DNA from: Zygnema cylindricum
Lineage: Eukaryota; Streptophyta; Zygnematophyceae; Zygnematales; Zygnemataceae
Direction: 5' to 3'
Assembly (NCBI GenBank): GCA_037447655.1
Contig: JBBHKE010002480.1
Coordinates: 191,482 to 255,481, forward strand
Length of the DNA stretch: 64,000 bases
Shown here: positions 24,497 to 35,900 of the stretch, piece by piece
Layout of the letters: every line of letters begins with the position of its first letter
Position numbering within the stretch: the stretch's first letter is position 1
Translations under genes and position numbers: made by a program
Notes under the pieces: generated by a model
What the model saw: the letters and a program-made list of their open reading frames with translations, nothing else
The model's database searches: none
Told to the model about the DNA's origin: nothing

Positions 24497-24985
24497 TAGT
24501 GTTGTGTATCGAGTAATTTTTTATCGTGATGAATCCGATAACCTGTATTAAAAAACCTACAAAATACTATTTGTCGATATATCGGTGGGGTGTTGGTCTG
24601 TACCCACAGTACGGAGAGAGGGAGAGAGGGAGAGAGAGTGGGAGAGGGAGAGAGTGAGAGAGGGGGAGAGGGAGAGGGGGAGAAGGAGAGAGGGAAAGAG
24701 GGTACAAAAATAAAGTACGAAAGGTATCGCGATAAAGGGGGGAATAGGAGGCTGTTGAAAAAAAATTCACAATCCCTTTCGTACCACATTACACGGTAAT
24801 TGCGATAGTTGCTGGCCCGATATTATCGCTAATTTATCGCGATATATCGATAATTTATTGCGATTATTTCCTGTACCGATATATTGAACCAATATATCGT
24901 TTACGGATAAGTAAGAAAAAGGTACATATGAGGTACATATCGTTCATGGTTAAAAGGCTATTGATACATAGTGTCTTTGATCCTT
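24497..24985 (+). mobile_element. hAT-like element, degraded copy
   Basis: Begins TAGTGTTGTGTATCGA, the terminus shared with the better copies at 34156, 37986 and 47561. It ends with the ATCG/CGAT-rich subterminal block (24790-24910) and an eroded terminus near 24975 (CTATTGATACATAGTG). A GA tract sits in the middle (24613-24705). The 8-bp target duplication is not clear. Confidence 0.45.
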
Positions 24986-25368
24986 TCTTGAAATGTGCGT
25001 TAATAGGAAAAATCAGAATATGAGAGCATATTCCTCCGATTCATTTTCTTTTCCCTTCTTTTCAAAATAAAATGTTCCCATTTTTATAAATTTTCCTTTC
25101 ATTTGTTGTGTATTAAATGAATTTAAGCGTGGCCGACTTTATTAAAAAGCGCGATGGTAAACCATCCGAGTTAATAAGAACAAAAGGAAGTAGCATTGCT
25201 AAAACTGAAAAACACATAACAAGGGAATAAACAGAAGGGAAATTCAAGGCAAAAACTACGAAAAGACGAAAGGATGGCAGGGAAGTTGAAAACACCCAAA
25301 AAAGAAAAACCCAACAAACAAAACATCAAAGAAAAAAGCTAACACGTACCAAAAAACCCCCAACATAA

Positions 25369-26388
25369 CTAAAAAAAAATTTTTTTTTTACGGAAAACAA
25401 CCACGTAAGTCCCCGAATCCCGGAGGAGCTCGAGGAGGAAGTTCTGGAACACGTCGTCGATCCATAACGGCAATAGACGATCGAAGTAATATAGAAGCCA
25501 ACACCGCTGTAGGGCCACGGAAAAACGTTGACGATAAAAGGAAGTAAGGACTGAAACAGGAGGGCTCCCAGGTCCTCGCCTCTCAAACGAGCGACGACCA
25601 CAAGTACGGAAAAACTCGTCCAAAGCCACACCCAAGCAACCAAATATCTCGACCGCCATCGGAATGAAGCCATCCATAGCGTCGCGATGGGCATAATCAC
25701 GCTCTTTCCTTTTAGCTGCGTCACGGGCAGCCACTCCCATATGCCGAGCCGCTTGGTTGACGACTGTAGTTGAGGTAGGGTTCGTCAAAACAATGTCACC
25801 AAATGTACGACGCGCACCATCAAGTAATACAAGGTCGATCCGACGCGAAGGAATAATGTGAGAGATCTCTCGACGAACGGAAAATCCCGCCTCAGCAGCG
25901 ATAGTAGCGATGGTGTCTCGAATCGTGTCGTGCGCATGAATCAACTCGCCCCCATGGGAGCAACGAAGTAAATGGACCCCATCGGGCTCGAGAACGTGGC
26001 CGCAGGAGCAAACAAGTGAGCCAAGCAAAGGTGGGTGAGGGAGGCCAAGCCGGAATCTAAGGGCCGTGGTGAACTGAGCCGGGGTGAAACGAAGAGTGGA
26101 TAAGATAGGGACGGCCGATAGCCAAGCTCCAAAGCCAGGTCCACCATAAGACAAAAAACGTGCACGCGAAGAATTGGAAGGAAGCGCCTGAAGAAGTTCA
26201 GATTTAATTGCGGCGACAACCCGATCAGTAATGTATTCTTGAACACGTGCAACTGATGTCGTAACGAGAGTGAAAAAAAATCGGCATGTCCCTCGATAGC
26301 AAGCCGGATTAAGAGAATGTGATGCATCCAAAAGGGACCGCTGGAAGGCGAGCTCACCATCCGAAACACGGGGAACCACGGCCCGCAA
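25369..26388 (-). pseudogene. Non-LTR element C-terminal CCHC finger and restriction-like endonuclease
   Basis: An open frame of 339 codons. It contains a CSCG-x8-HLLRC finger, then HGGELIHAHDTIRD, and the nuclease-like core SRRIDLVLLDGARR followed by FGDIVLTNPT, which supplies the spaced acidic residues expected of a PD-(D/E)xK-type fold. A finger directly upstream of such a core is the hallmark of restriction-like endonucleases in R2-type and Utopia-type retrotransposons, where the enzyme nicks the target DNA to prime reverse transcription. It is joined to the RT part through a frameshift near 26390. Confidence 0.6.
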
Positions 26389-26389
26389 G

Positions 26390-28065
26390 AATAGGAGTGT
26401 CCCCAGTCACAAAACGAGAGACAATAGTGGAAGCAACAAGGCACCAACTCCCCAAATAGGCCGCAGGAGCAACACGCGTCGTCGAGAGTAAACCCAAACC
26501 GCCAGCCGAGACAGGAAGAGAGGCTTGGATGCGTGCTGCAGGCCCAGACTCGCGATCAAAAGCTCCACGGCCCAACAAAGTGTGGAAGACATCCATTATG
26601 CGATCATCGAATGTAGAAAGTGAGGACAAAAAGGATGGGGTGGGAGGGGAAGTCCGAGTAAGGTAGGAGGGCCGGTGAGGGAAACAACGAGTCAAGAGAG
26701 CAAAGGCAACCTGGGGATCAGAAAGGTGAGGAAGGTCGTCTACATGGGATAAATCTGTCTGAAGAGCGGAATCAAGGAATGCCGTGACGTATGGATCGGA
26801 ACCAAGCGGACAACCCAACACACGAATGCCTTCGGACGGAAGAGGAGTCTGAAAACCAGGAGGGGGAGTGAAAGGAGGAGGAATAGGACGTGGGGACCAA
26901 ACAACACACTTAGAGGGTTGGACCGAAAGATTGAGTTCCGCCAAGCGAGCCTTAAAAAAATCATAGGCCGGTATAACTTGATCTGAAGGACCAATAATGT
27001 GTGTGTCATCTACAACTGAAGGGAAGAGGCAAGAAGGATAAGCAGCTGCGAAAGCTCGGAGGGCGCGGTAAATGGGCTAGGGCAAACAAAGGGCCCCCAA
27101 GAGGATCACCCTCACGAGTGCCAGTCGTGGAGGAAAGAGGGACCAAATTATCATCACTGGAGAAAGAGAGGCTACTGCTCAGTGAATAAAAAGCTCTCAC
27201 AAAAGGAAATATCTGGACAATCGGGGAAGGTTGAGCTATAAGCTCCGAAAAAATGGCATTCCGATCCACTGTGTTAAAGGCATTAGAAACATCCACCTGG
27301 AGGACTAACCGATCCGGATGGGCATCTAACAAAGCCCAGATCCCGTGGACCACAGCCTCACAACCCCCACGGGTTGCCACTCCGAACTGATGAGGAGAGA
27401 AGTAATCATGGAAAGCCGGCTGGATCTGGATGCAGATGGCACGGGCCACTAATCGGTACAAAACCTCGCCCACTGCAATAGGACGGATTCCCCCATTGGG
27501 TTTGGTGACAGCTACGAGGCGGGAGGCCGTGAGGAGATCACAAATACGTGAAGGGACAGTGCCAACCGCAATAAGGGAACAAACTCGAAAAAACATATCA
27601 AAACCCTGAGCACCAGATTCCGGAGGCAAAACGTCGCGAAATAGCTCATAAACAGTGCCCGAAGGACCCCCTGCTGAAAGATGTGGAGAAGGTCGTAAGG
27701 GCTTTAATAAAGGAGTCTCTATCCAAGATAAAACACTCTGGCGGCTCGAAGGTGTGAATAGAGGGGGATTGTGGGGTAGGAGCTGGTGGATGAAGAGCGC
27801 GGAGAATCTCCACAGTCGCAGAAGACCGAGGAGCAGGATTAAATGGCTGGAGGGACCGAACAGCTCGAGAGAGCTCACCAACTCGACCCAAATGAACCGC
27901 ACGACGATAAGAAGATGGCACATCTGAAGTCCGAGAGGTACGACGTGGTGTGAAGGAAGCACTCGCAACTCGATCCTCGTGCTCGGCATGAATGGCCCGC
28001 CAATCACCTCGAAGGAAACGTCGAAATCGGGCCATAGTTTCTCGGGCTTCGCTACCACCCGCCAC
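26390..28065 (-). pseudogene. Non-LTR element reverse transcriptase (frameshifted)
   Basis: RT blocks run through three frames. Landmarks: LVAVTKPNGGIRPIAVG (27.5 kb), motif A LVLQVDVSNAFNTVDR (27.29 kb), TREGDPLGGPLFALA (27.1 kb), catalytic VVDDTHIIG (27.0 kb) and the C-terminal SVQPSKC region (26.92 kb). Frame changes occur near 27690, 27068 (an extra base just after the LFALA block) and 26390. The enzyme would copy the element RNA at the nicked target; this copy cannot make it as written. Confidence 0.75.
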
Positions 28066-28495
28066 GGCCAGGTAAGACTAGAACCCAAAGTGAAAACATG
28101 AAAAGGAGGTGCCAAGGTCCAACATCCGCGGGATCCGAATAAATATGGGACAGAGGAAGGTGGAGGGCGTCCTGCACGATAATCCGCACAGCCATGGGAA
28201 TTCGCGTGTATAATCGCGGACGGGGGGCCCCCAAATCATAAGCTCCGAGCACGTCTAAATCGCGTACAAATGCCCAATCTTCGCTCGTAGGTCCGGACGG
28301 GAGTATGGTGGAGGAAAGGGTATTAGAGGAAGGTCCGCTCTGGGCCAAAAATTGTTGACAACTCTTTATATGTCGGGCAATACCGGCACCGTTCGCGAAA
28401 TGATTATGACACCCGCTACATTCTATCCGTGTTTTGGTTTGTGTGCGAAGTTTAGGTGGAGGAGGGTGAACTAGTGAGAAGAGGTGAGGGTGCAC
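28052..28495 (-). pseudogene. Non-LTR element N-terminal zinc-finger segment
   Basis: An open frame beginning at a possible ATG at 28495 contains CSGCHNHFANGAGIARHIKSC, read as C-x2-C-x12-H-x3-C, a variant C2H2 nucleic-acid-binding finger of the kind found at the N-terminus of R2-like elements. The downstream part (DLDVLGAYDLG onward) continues toward RT after a frame change near 28060. The start codon is uncertain. Confidence 0.55.
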
Positions 28496-28618
28496 GGCCG
28501 GACATGGTTATTGAATGAGAGGGAGAAGCATGGGACGTGATAGAGGGAGAGGAAGGGGGAAATGGGAAGGAGGAAAGGAAAACATGGCAAATAGATGGTG
28601 GAAATGGTAGTGGTCCTT

Positions 28619-28655
28619 TTTTTTTTTTTTTTTTTTTCGGTTGTTTTTGTGTGTG

Positions 28656-28689
<34 letters not shown>

Positions 28690-28690
28690 T
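28619..28690. repeat. Poly-T and (TG)n microsatellites
   Basis: A T run at 28618-28637 and a (GT)n run at about 28655-28685 lie in the 5' untranslated part of the non-LTR element. Confidence 0.8.
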
Positions 28691-28839
28691 GTTCGTGGCA
28701 TGATTTTTAGTGAGAGGAAATGGGGTGTTTGGCGTTGAACAGAAGGGGGGGGAAGGAATGTAAGGATTACGGATGGGGGGCCGCACCTATACTTTCGCCC
28801 GTGGCGTGCGGTTGGCAGCGGCCGCAGGCTAGATCCGGA

Positions 28840-29964
28840 GGTACATGGCGACGGGGAGCAGGTGCCGTCGCGTAGTGGGGGGGGAAGACGAAAAAAATCA
28901 GATCTGGAGGTACATGGCGACGGGGAGCAGGTGCCGTCGCGTAGTGGGGGGGAAAACGACAAAAATCAGATCTGGAGGGTACATGGCGACGGGGAGCAGG
29001 TGCCGTCGCGTAGTGGGGGGGGGAAAACGACAAAAAATCAGATCTGGAGGTACATGGCGACGGGGAGCAGGTGCCGTCCGCGTAGTGGGGGGGGAAAACG
29101 ACAAAAATCAGATCTAGAGGTACATGGGCGACGGGGAGCAGGTGCCGTCGCGTAGTGGGGGGGAAAACGACAAAAATCAGATCTGGAGGTACATGGCGAC
29201 GGGGAGCAGATGCCGTCGCGTAGTGGGGGGGGAAGACGACAAAAATCAGATCCGGAGGTACATGGCGACGGGGAGCAGGTGCCGTCGCGTAGTGGGGGGG
29301 AAGACGACAAAAATCAGATCTGGAGGTACATGGCGACGGGGAGCAGGTGCCGTCGCGTAGTGGGGGGGAAAACGACAAAAATCAGATCTGGAGGTACATG
29401 GCGACGGGGAGCAGGTGCCGTCGCGTAGTGGGGGGGAAAACGACAAAAATCAGATCTGGAGGTACATGGCGACGGGGAGCAGGTGCCGTCGCGTAGTGGG
29501 GGGGAAGACGACAAAAATCAGATCTGGAGGTACATGGCGACGGGGAGCAGGTGCCGTCGCGTAGTGGGGGGGGAAAACGACAAAAATCAGATATAGAGGT
29601 ACATGGCGACGGGGAGCAGGTGCCGTCGCGTAGTGGCTGGGAAGACGACAAAAATCAGATCTGGAGGTACATGGCGACGGGGAGCAGGTGCCGTCGCGTA
29701 GTGGGGGGGGAAGACGACAAAAGTCAGATCTGGAGGTACATGGCGACGGGGAGCAGGTGCCGTCGCGTAGTGGGGGGGAAAACGACAAAAATCAGATCTG
29801 GAGGTACATGGCGACGGGGAGCAGGTGCCGTCGCGTAGTGGGGGGGGAAGACGACAAAAATCAGATCTGGAGGTACATGGCGACGGGGAGCAGGTGCCGT
29901 CGCGTAGTGGGGGGGAAGACGACAAAAATCAGATCTGGAGGTACATGGCGACGGGGAGCAGGTG
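28840..29964 (-). repeat. 68-bp tandem array (about 16.5 monomers)
   Basis: A GC-rich monomer of 68 bp, with units beginning GATCTGGAGGTACATGGCGA on the plus strand, is repeated about 16.5 times with very few differences, mostly in the length of the G run and at AAAACGA/AAGACGA. It ends in a partial unit at 29964, 37 bases before the inferred 5' end of the retrotransposon. Because 68 is not a multiple of three, all frames stay open for long runs on both strands; these are not genes. Confidence 0.9.
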
Positions 29965-30013
29965 TGCCACTTAGTGTTTTGTTACTGGAGCTAGTTTAAG
30001 CTCATTTGTTGTG

Positions 30014-30999
30014 ATTTTTTTTTTTTAATTGTTTTGTCCTTACATGATCGTCTCCTTTCGTGATTTTTTTTTCTCGGAATTGAGGAAGTTTATTCATCAG
30101 CGAGTTCATCTCCTAGATAATTTCTTTTCTACGTCGTGCATTAGCGGTTTCATTCTACCCATTCAACTTTTTTTTTTTTTGCCTATTCGCATTTTTGGTA
30201 GACAATTTTGCCATTTCAGCTTCCGTTTTTGCAAAAACGGTTTCCATTACTTTGCCAGTTCAGCCTCCCTATTCGACACCCATTGTTCGAAGCTATTTTT
30301 TAATATATTTTTTTCAAATTTTCATGCAAGCTGTTTTTTTGTTTTTTTTTTTTTTTTAATCCCGCTCAGGTTAGATAAGGATTGGGATCACGCCATGGCC
30401 GACAAAACTGGATAGGTCAGATCTGAAGATGTCGCAGGTCAAAGGGGCCTTAGCCAGCCTGGAAAGGTCCATTTGACCTAAAAAAAACGTATGTAGGATT
30501 GGTCGGTGTACATTTGTTGTAGGTTGTTGGAAAGCGTATTGTAAGGCTTATCTAAAATAGTGTTTATCCTTAGATTTGGACAAATAAGTAGATAGATATC
30601 AAGAGTCAAAGTAGGCTCCTCATAGAGGTCTGATAAAGTCAATACGGCACAAAATAACTTTAGGGACGGTGCATATGCACCAATGCTTATACGTTGTCAC
30701 CGACTGGTCAAAGAATTCTTATCCAATCTCAATCCTTTTCTGGTTGGGATTCAATGGAGGGAAGGAATTAGACAAGTAGGGGAATTAGGGCTTTGGCGAC
30801 GCAGGGAAACAAGAAGGAGAGGAACACAAAAACAGACAATACGGGGCTCGACAAGTCCCGATTGGTGGGGGCTTCCCACAGGATACATGGGATACGGGCA
30901 AACATCACCTTGGGCTCAACTTACATTCACTCTCAAAATTCTAGGAAAATATTATTTCAACAAGAGAAATAGAAATGGTTATGGAAACTATCACAATCA
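30014..30999. other. T-rich intergenic DNA, no gene recognised
   Basis: Several poly-T runs and short frames without domains. The duplicated gene block begins near the right edge. Confidence 0.4.
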
Positions 31000-31236
31000 A
31001 ATCTAAACAAGTCTAAGATTCCACAACAAGTCATAAAAAGAAATGCATTCGTATAAAACAAAACAAGTGGAAAGTGTAATCAAATCCTAAACATCCTCAT
31101 CTATCGCTTAAAGACATCTAGTCTTCTTATCGTTTTTAATTTTTTATTCACCATTAAACATCATTTTATTGTAAGGACTAGGCACTGTTTTCTTGTCGGG
31201 CTTGACCCCAAATTTACTTCGTAGGAACTAGCGCTT

Positions 31237-32126
31237 TTAATTTTTTATATTTCTTTCGCGAACTTTTTTGACCCGTTTCCATTGTCGTAGGAATTTATCA
31301 TCACCTCCGGACAAAACACTTCCATCTGAACAGAAAACCAAAGCTCTCACTGGACCAGAATGCCCTTCCAAAATTGTCACACATCGGGTTTTTTCCATGT
31401 TTCCTTCCATCCTCGAATACTTCCCTCCTCTCCTCCCGACCACAACATCCCATTTCCGTCCAAAAACAAAGAGGAAACACTGGTCGGATGTCCTTGCCAA
31501 CTGTTAACATAGTGCCCATCTAAATCCCAACAAACTATTTTTCCATCTTTGTGTCCCCCCCCACAAAAAATGACTTGCCACAAGTGAAGAAACAACTCTT
31601 GTTTTACATGGAAAATCTCCTAAATATGTCCTCCGTCCCCAACTCATAATGGTTCCGTCTTGATGAGCTGACCATATTTGATTTCTCACATCTTTGCATA
31701 ACGAAGTAACAACAGTCATTGAAATACTGGAACTCCATTCACTTTGAATTTTGGATTCCTTAAAACTCCACTCCGAAATATTTGAAAGACCACACAAATA
31801 GCATCAGATCCTTTCTATTGCTATAAGTGGACCTTTGATATAACTCCCTGTTTCAACTTGATATCTTAGAACCATTTCTTCCGCGTCTTCAAATAACAAT
31901 AATTCCCCGCTACTATATGCAACCCAAAGTTGACCCAAATGGTAAGCGAGAGCAGCCACAATACGATCATGTCCTCTTGCAAAACATTCCTTTGTACCTA
32001 TTTGCCACTGAGAAAGGTAATCTCCTCCAATCAAAATATTCCCTTCGCCGATCAGGATCAGATCACGAATACCATAATCAACACTTATTTTTTGCGGTTT
32101 GCAATCATCTTTAGCTGTTTTTCCGT
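31237..32126 (-). pseudogene. WD40 exon of the NPH3-WD40 gene, copy 2 (broken)
   Basis: The counterpart of 9600-10526. The same blades are visible (LWVAYSSGELLLFED, IWSAHQDGTIMSW, LWSGGEEGSIRGW, LSGGDDKFLRQW) but spread over several frames, with shifts just after the first 10-12 codons, near 31800, in 31560-31600 and near 31500. The acceptor TGTGCACAG|ACG at 32126-32127 is conserved. Confidence 0.75.
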
Positions 32127-32373
32127 CTGTGCATAACCGACAGAAAAAAAAGAAACAAAAAAAAGTGGGTCAGTAATAGTCGCGTCTAAATAAATCAACG
32201 CTTGCTCCGACATGTCGGTTTCTTCGTTGAAACCTGTAATATGATCTTAAAATCTTTTCAAATAAAAGCAGTAAATTAAAATTTAAATTAAAGGCCTGAA
32301 ATATCATACATTAATCTAAAAACTCTTACATATGCATTTCTCTCACATACAAAAAAAAAAAGTAAAAAATCAC

Positions 32374-33054
32374 CTTCGAGTTGGTCGTTTTCACTTCCTT
32401 GTAAGTCGAGATTTCGAGACTCGTTCTTCTTAAATCCTCCTATAGTAAGTCTATCTCATCCGTGATCTTTGCGATTTTAGTTTTCTTGTTTTCTATATCT
32501 GTTTCCATGTCCGAACTACTCTCCAACACAATTTGCAATCCAATCTTTGCCATATTATTTTGCAAGCTGAGAATTTCCTTCTTCTGAACAAAGTATAGGG
32601 TGGTATAATATCCTGGCTGTAAAAAAATCCCATCGTTCTGTATCGCAGATTCTATCGTATTTTCAGACATTTTGAGAGGATCCCAAAATTCACATAACTG
32701 AATTCGATCATTTTCACTCACAGTTGGATATCTTTCTAACAAAGAATCTACCACACTATATAGTGTGTCACGATTTTCCCTCGCTGTAAAAAGAATGGAT
32801 TCCAACAATGCTACAAATTCTTCAAATTTACAATCTTCTTTATGGGAAATTGCCCACAGGAGGTAATTGTCAATGAGAGTTAAAAAATGTTTCTGATTCT
32901 CAGAAGGTCCTTCATCATCACTTTTACTAGAAAAACCTTTAAAATGCGAGGAGACAAGATTTAGAATCGATTTACTCGTCAAACCTTGAAGTTCTTGGAG
33001 TGTTAGTTCACCCATTTTTTTACTCATAACTTGAGAGAGAGAAAAGGGCGCCAT
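32374..33054 (-). pseudogene. NPH3-like exon, copy 2 (premature stop)
   Basis: The better preserved NPH3-like exon: ATG at 33054, open through LTLQELQGLTSKSILNL, KHFLTLIDNYLLWAISHKED, the VVDSLLERYP helix, NDRIQLCEFWDPLKMS and YYTTLYFVQKKEILSLQ. It ends in TAG at 32440-32442, where copy 1 has a sense codon; the coiled-coil tail and donor AAG|GTGATT (32374) follow in frame. The segment from LIDNYL to FVQKKE has the block order of the C-terminal NPH3 domain (LIDxYL, then LCxLMDCxKLS, then VLFFEQ). No BTB domain is encoded in this exon. Confidence 0.55.
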
Positions 33055-33318
33055 GAGGAGATTTTTTCCAAATTTTTTTTCCTTCAGAAATAAGTAGGGA
33101 ATTAGAAAAAACCTAAAGAATAGAAAAAAACTATCAGGTGATTATGGTGACAAGACCTAAAAGTTTCTGGTATAGAAACAGAACAGTATAGCTTGAAAAA
33201 CCAAAAAAAAAAAAAAGTTTTACAGCCAAAACCAACAATTAAAGGAAAACGGAATAAAATTTAACAAGTTAAAGTTTTTGATAATGTAACAAAAACCATA
33301 AATTAATTTATCTGCAAG

Positions 33319-33479
33319 TTATTCCATATCCTCATTCGCAATAGAGTATTCAAATTCCTACAGAGAGTAAAAATGCAGTGTCAAATAAAAAGCGTTTTTT
33401 TTTAATTCTTGAGAACCTTAAATAATCATAAAATAATTCACACCTTCTTCATTTGGAGCCTATCATATCTCATGATATT
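33319..33479 (-). CDS. Last two exons of an upstream gene, copy 2 (partial)
   Basis: On the minus strand, exon 33444-33479 (NIMRYDRLQMKK) lies between acceptor TTTCAG and donor AAG|GTGTGA. Exon 33319-33357 (EFEYSIANEDME, stop TAA) follows acceptor CTGTAG. Both lie in phase 0. The terminal exon is conserved in copy 1. The protein is not recognised; the gene would run upstream of the NPH3-WD40 gene in the same direction. Confidence 0.35.
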
Positions 33480-33544
33480 CTGAAACATGATAGACTTTGA
33501 CAGCGTGGCGACTAGTTTAAATAAAACAAAATTTGAAAACGTGT

Positions 33545-33735
33545 TAGAGTATGTCCTCATGTAGCCGAAACGTAGTCTAGCTAGTTTGTCTTCTAGTGGA
33601 GATTCTCCGTAGTACTTTCCCAAAGTGTTCCAATATTCGAAAACGAAATCGTTAATTATTCCTTACATTGAATATGCGACAATCGTAAAAACATGCGACT
33701 GTTGTAGAAGTTGACAAAATTACCGTACAGTACAC
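33545..33735. repeat. MITE end fragment (M family)
   Basis: Carries the end block in order: GTATGTCCTCATGTAGCC, GAGATTCTCCGTAGTACTTT, AAAACGAAATCGTT and GCGACTGTTGTAGAAG-like words, as in M2. The other end is missing. Confidence 0.5.
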
Positions 33736-34974
33736 CGTGTGTATCGCTATTTTTTCGCCACTTATAACATCTTTTTTGAGTACACACATGTCCGATTTTC
33801 AATTTGAGGCCGCCAATCGGAAGCTTAAAATCTTAACTTTCAGAACAACCGTCAGATCCACAACCGGCGAGGTGTGCACGGAAAAGATGCTTTTAGAGAC
33901 GAAAAAACATTAACACTAATAGCAATTCAAGGTGTACTGTACTAGCATTATAATATGTAATAGTTGGCATAATACTAAGCCTGATTTAATGTAATTCTAA
34001 GCATTATATGACATGATAGCATAATATAGCAAAACACTAGCAATATATAATATAATAAAAGCATAATATAATATGGTACTAGCATTACACATTAGCTTTA
34101 TATTACTATACATAACAGCCAATTAAGGTATCCTCCTCTATTCTATCCTCATTAGTAGTGTTGTGTATCGGTAAAAAACTTATCGAGATAACACCAATAC
34201 CGATAGTTATCGGTTATCGAACTGTCAGAGGTCCCGATATATTGGTCCGAGACCAACAAATTCCATATCGGCGATGAGTTAAAAAATATATAGTACGCAT
34301 ACTATAGTAATTCATAATATAATGTATTACAACATTTACATTATATAGCATGGCATGCCACGTATAACAATCTGTTCCGTATCTATTTAACTGATAATTA
34401 TTACATACGCAGCACGTAAACGTAGAAAATTTTAAAATAATACTTTATAGTTCTAAAAATATACTACCGAAACGAAAAAATTAAAACACATTGTAAAATT
34501 CGAGAATCAAACTTTTTAAAAAATAAAACGAACAGACGAACAGAGCAGACAGAACCGTCGATGTCCAATTCGTACAGATTTTATTTTTTTTACAAAAACT
34601 ACGTAGTATTCGTCTTTTTCATTCTTTTCGTAAAATCTGTGTAAAATTTCGTTGTAAGGCCATGTACAAAAACGTACGGAAAGGTTAATCCCAGAAAACC
34701 CTAAAAAATATTAAAAAGTACGGAAATTTATCAGAAATGTACGAAATTAAATGGAAGTGTACCCTAAAATACCTTACAGTACGGAATATCTACGGCGGGT
34801 GTACTGAAATAAAAAAGAACGTACGGTAATGTACCTTGGAAACCCTAAAGATCCAGTAAAATAACCTTAAAATGTATGAACATAAACGGGCACTATACGT
34901 AATTGTATAAATATTGTACGGGAAAAAATTAAGCTTTTACTTTTCATCATCATTTGATGCGTATTGTACTTACT

Positions 34975-35515
34975 ATTGCAATTCTGTGTCCTCCATTGGA
35001 CCACAGAATACAGGAAGCCTCTAGATAGTATTTAACTTACCCACTTCAAGCCACAATCACTGCTGTCCAAAATGACAAATTGACACTTTGAATGCAACCC
35101 TGTGCAGCCTGGACTCCCTTGAGTCCGTAGCAAAAAGAATCACTGGAAACGGCCAACCAACCGATAAGTTATGAGGCAGTAAAAATGCCAATTTGTACAA
35201 ACTCTCAAAGGGAGAGGTGACTACCTACCAAAATTTTCTAAGTCCTGATTCCCTCTAATAACTTCTATCTACTGAAGTACGGACCAATCAGATTACTGTA
35301 CCGTACCAAAAAGTACTACCGGTGTACCTATTGTACGGCATATGTACGACAAGGCAAAAATACTGACTCGTGTCGAATTTTCACTCGTCCGTACGTTCCT
35401 CTGAATTCCCATGACCGAATGTCATCTCTCCACGTGGCTCCAGGTCATGCCACGTCATTAAACGCCAAAGGGACCTTTTCGGAATCTCGGCGAAGACGTA
35501 TGCCGTTGGATACGA
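34975..35515 (+). repeat. Dispersed repeat R5, copy 1
   Basis: Matches 63388-64000 by eye: GCAATTCTGTGTCCTCCATT, GAGTCCGTAGCAAAAAGAAT, AACGGCCAACCA, ACTCGTCCGTACGTTCCTC and CATGCCACGT in the same order. Non-coding; identity unknown (solo LTR or other element). It lies inside hAT-like element 1. Confidence 0.7.
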
Positions 35516-35699
35516 ACCAACATTAAATGTCGTCCGTCGAAACAAATGTCAAATTCATTTGTTTCGTGCGGGATCCAGTCCGCACTGAATTTAACCCGTT
35601 ATATGATGTAACATTTACATTTCCGTTAATCGGATTATGGGATGTAACATACTTTAAATACAAATCACACCCTATGTACTCTATCGAACATCTACGACA

Positions 35700-35765
35700 C
35701 ACTGGTTAGAGCGGACGGCTACGCCAAGCTCTACCGGTCGGGGGTTCGAGTCTTGTTGGACTCAA
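35700..35765 (+). other. tRNA-like sequence (possible SINE head)
   Basis: CACTGGTTAGAGCGGACGGCT resembles a tRNA D arm (A box), followed at canonical distance by the B box GGGGGTTCGAGTC. The acceptor and anticodon stems do not pair cleanly, so a tRNA-derived repeat is more likely than a working tRNA. Confidence 0.4.
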
Positions 35766-35900
35766 CCTTTTTGTAGAGAGTGACTTAAGGTCACTCTCTA
35801 ACCTTGTCTATGGAGCGGAGGGGGTTCGAGTCTTGTTGGACTCAACCTTTTTGTAGAGAGTGACTTAAGGTCACTCTCTAACCTTGTCTATGGAGCGGAG
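35741..35900 (+). repeat. Exact 80-bp tandem duplication containing the B box
   Basis: Units 35741-35820 and 35821-35900 are identical as far as I can read. Each begins GGGGTTCGAGTC, contains the hairpin AGAGAGTGAC-TTAAG-GTCACTCTCT and ends GGAGCGGAG. Confidence 0.85.

Larger units (their letters stand above)
25111..30001 (-). mobile_element. Non-LTR retrotransposon with restriction-like nuclease
   Basis: Reading the minus strand: a 5' array of 68-bp monomers, a spacer with (CA)n and A-rich runs, a C2H2-type zinc finger, reverse transcriptase, a CCHC-type finger and a restriction-like endonuclease, then a 3' UTR ending near 25111. The 12-base word TCATTTGTTGTG occurs at 25099-25110 and at 30002-30013 and is a candidate target-site duplication, which would place the whole monomer array inside the element. 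Domain order fits elements with a C-terminal restriction-like nuclease (the R2/Utopia-like side of the non-LTR tree). At least four frame changes make this copy inactive. Confidence 0.7.
31000..33540 (-). repeat. Duplicated gene block, copy 2
   Basis: Partner of 9280-11925, in the same orientation and about 21.7 kb away. Similarity ends near 33540, after the upstream-gene exons. Confidence 0.75.

Noticed and set aside
28840-29964. CRISPR-like array
   Set aside because: The repeats are head-to-tail 68-bp units without unique spacers, inside a eukaryotic retrotransposon.
28767-29999. Long Arg/Pro-rich or Gly/Arg-rich open frames on both strands
   Set aside because: They run through the 68-bp tandem array, which is open in all frames because the unit lacks stops; no independent coding evidence.
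35700-35765. Functional tRNA gene
   Set aside because: A and B boxes are present, but acceptor and anticodon stems do not pair and the B box lies in a tandem duplication.
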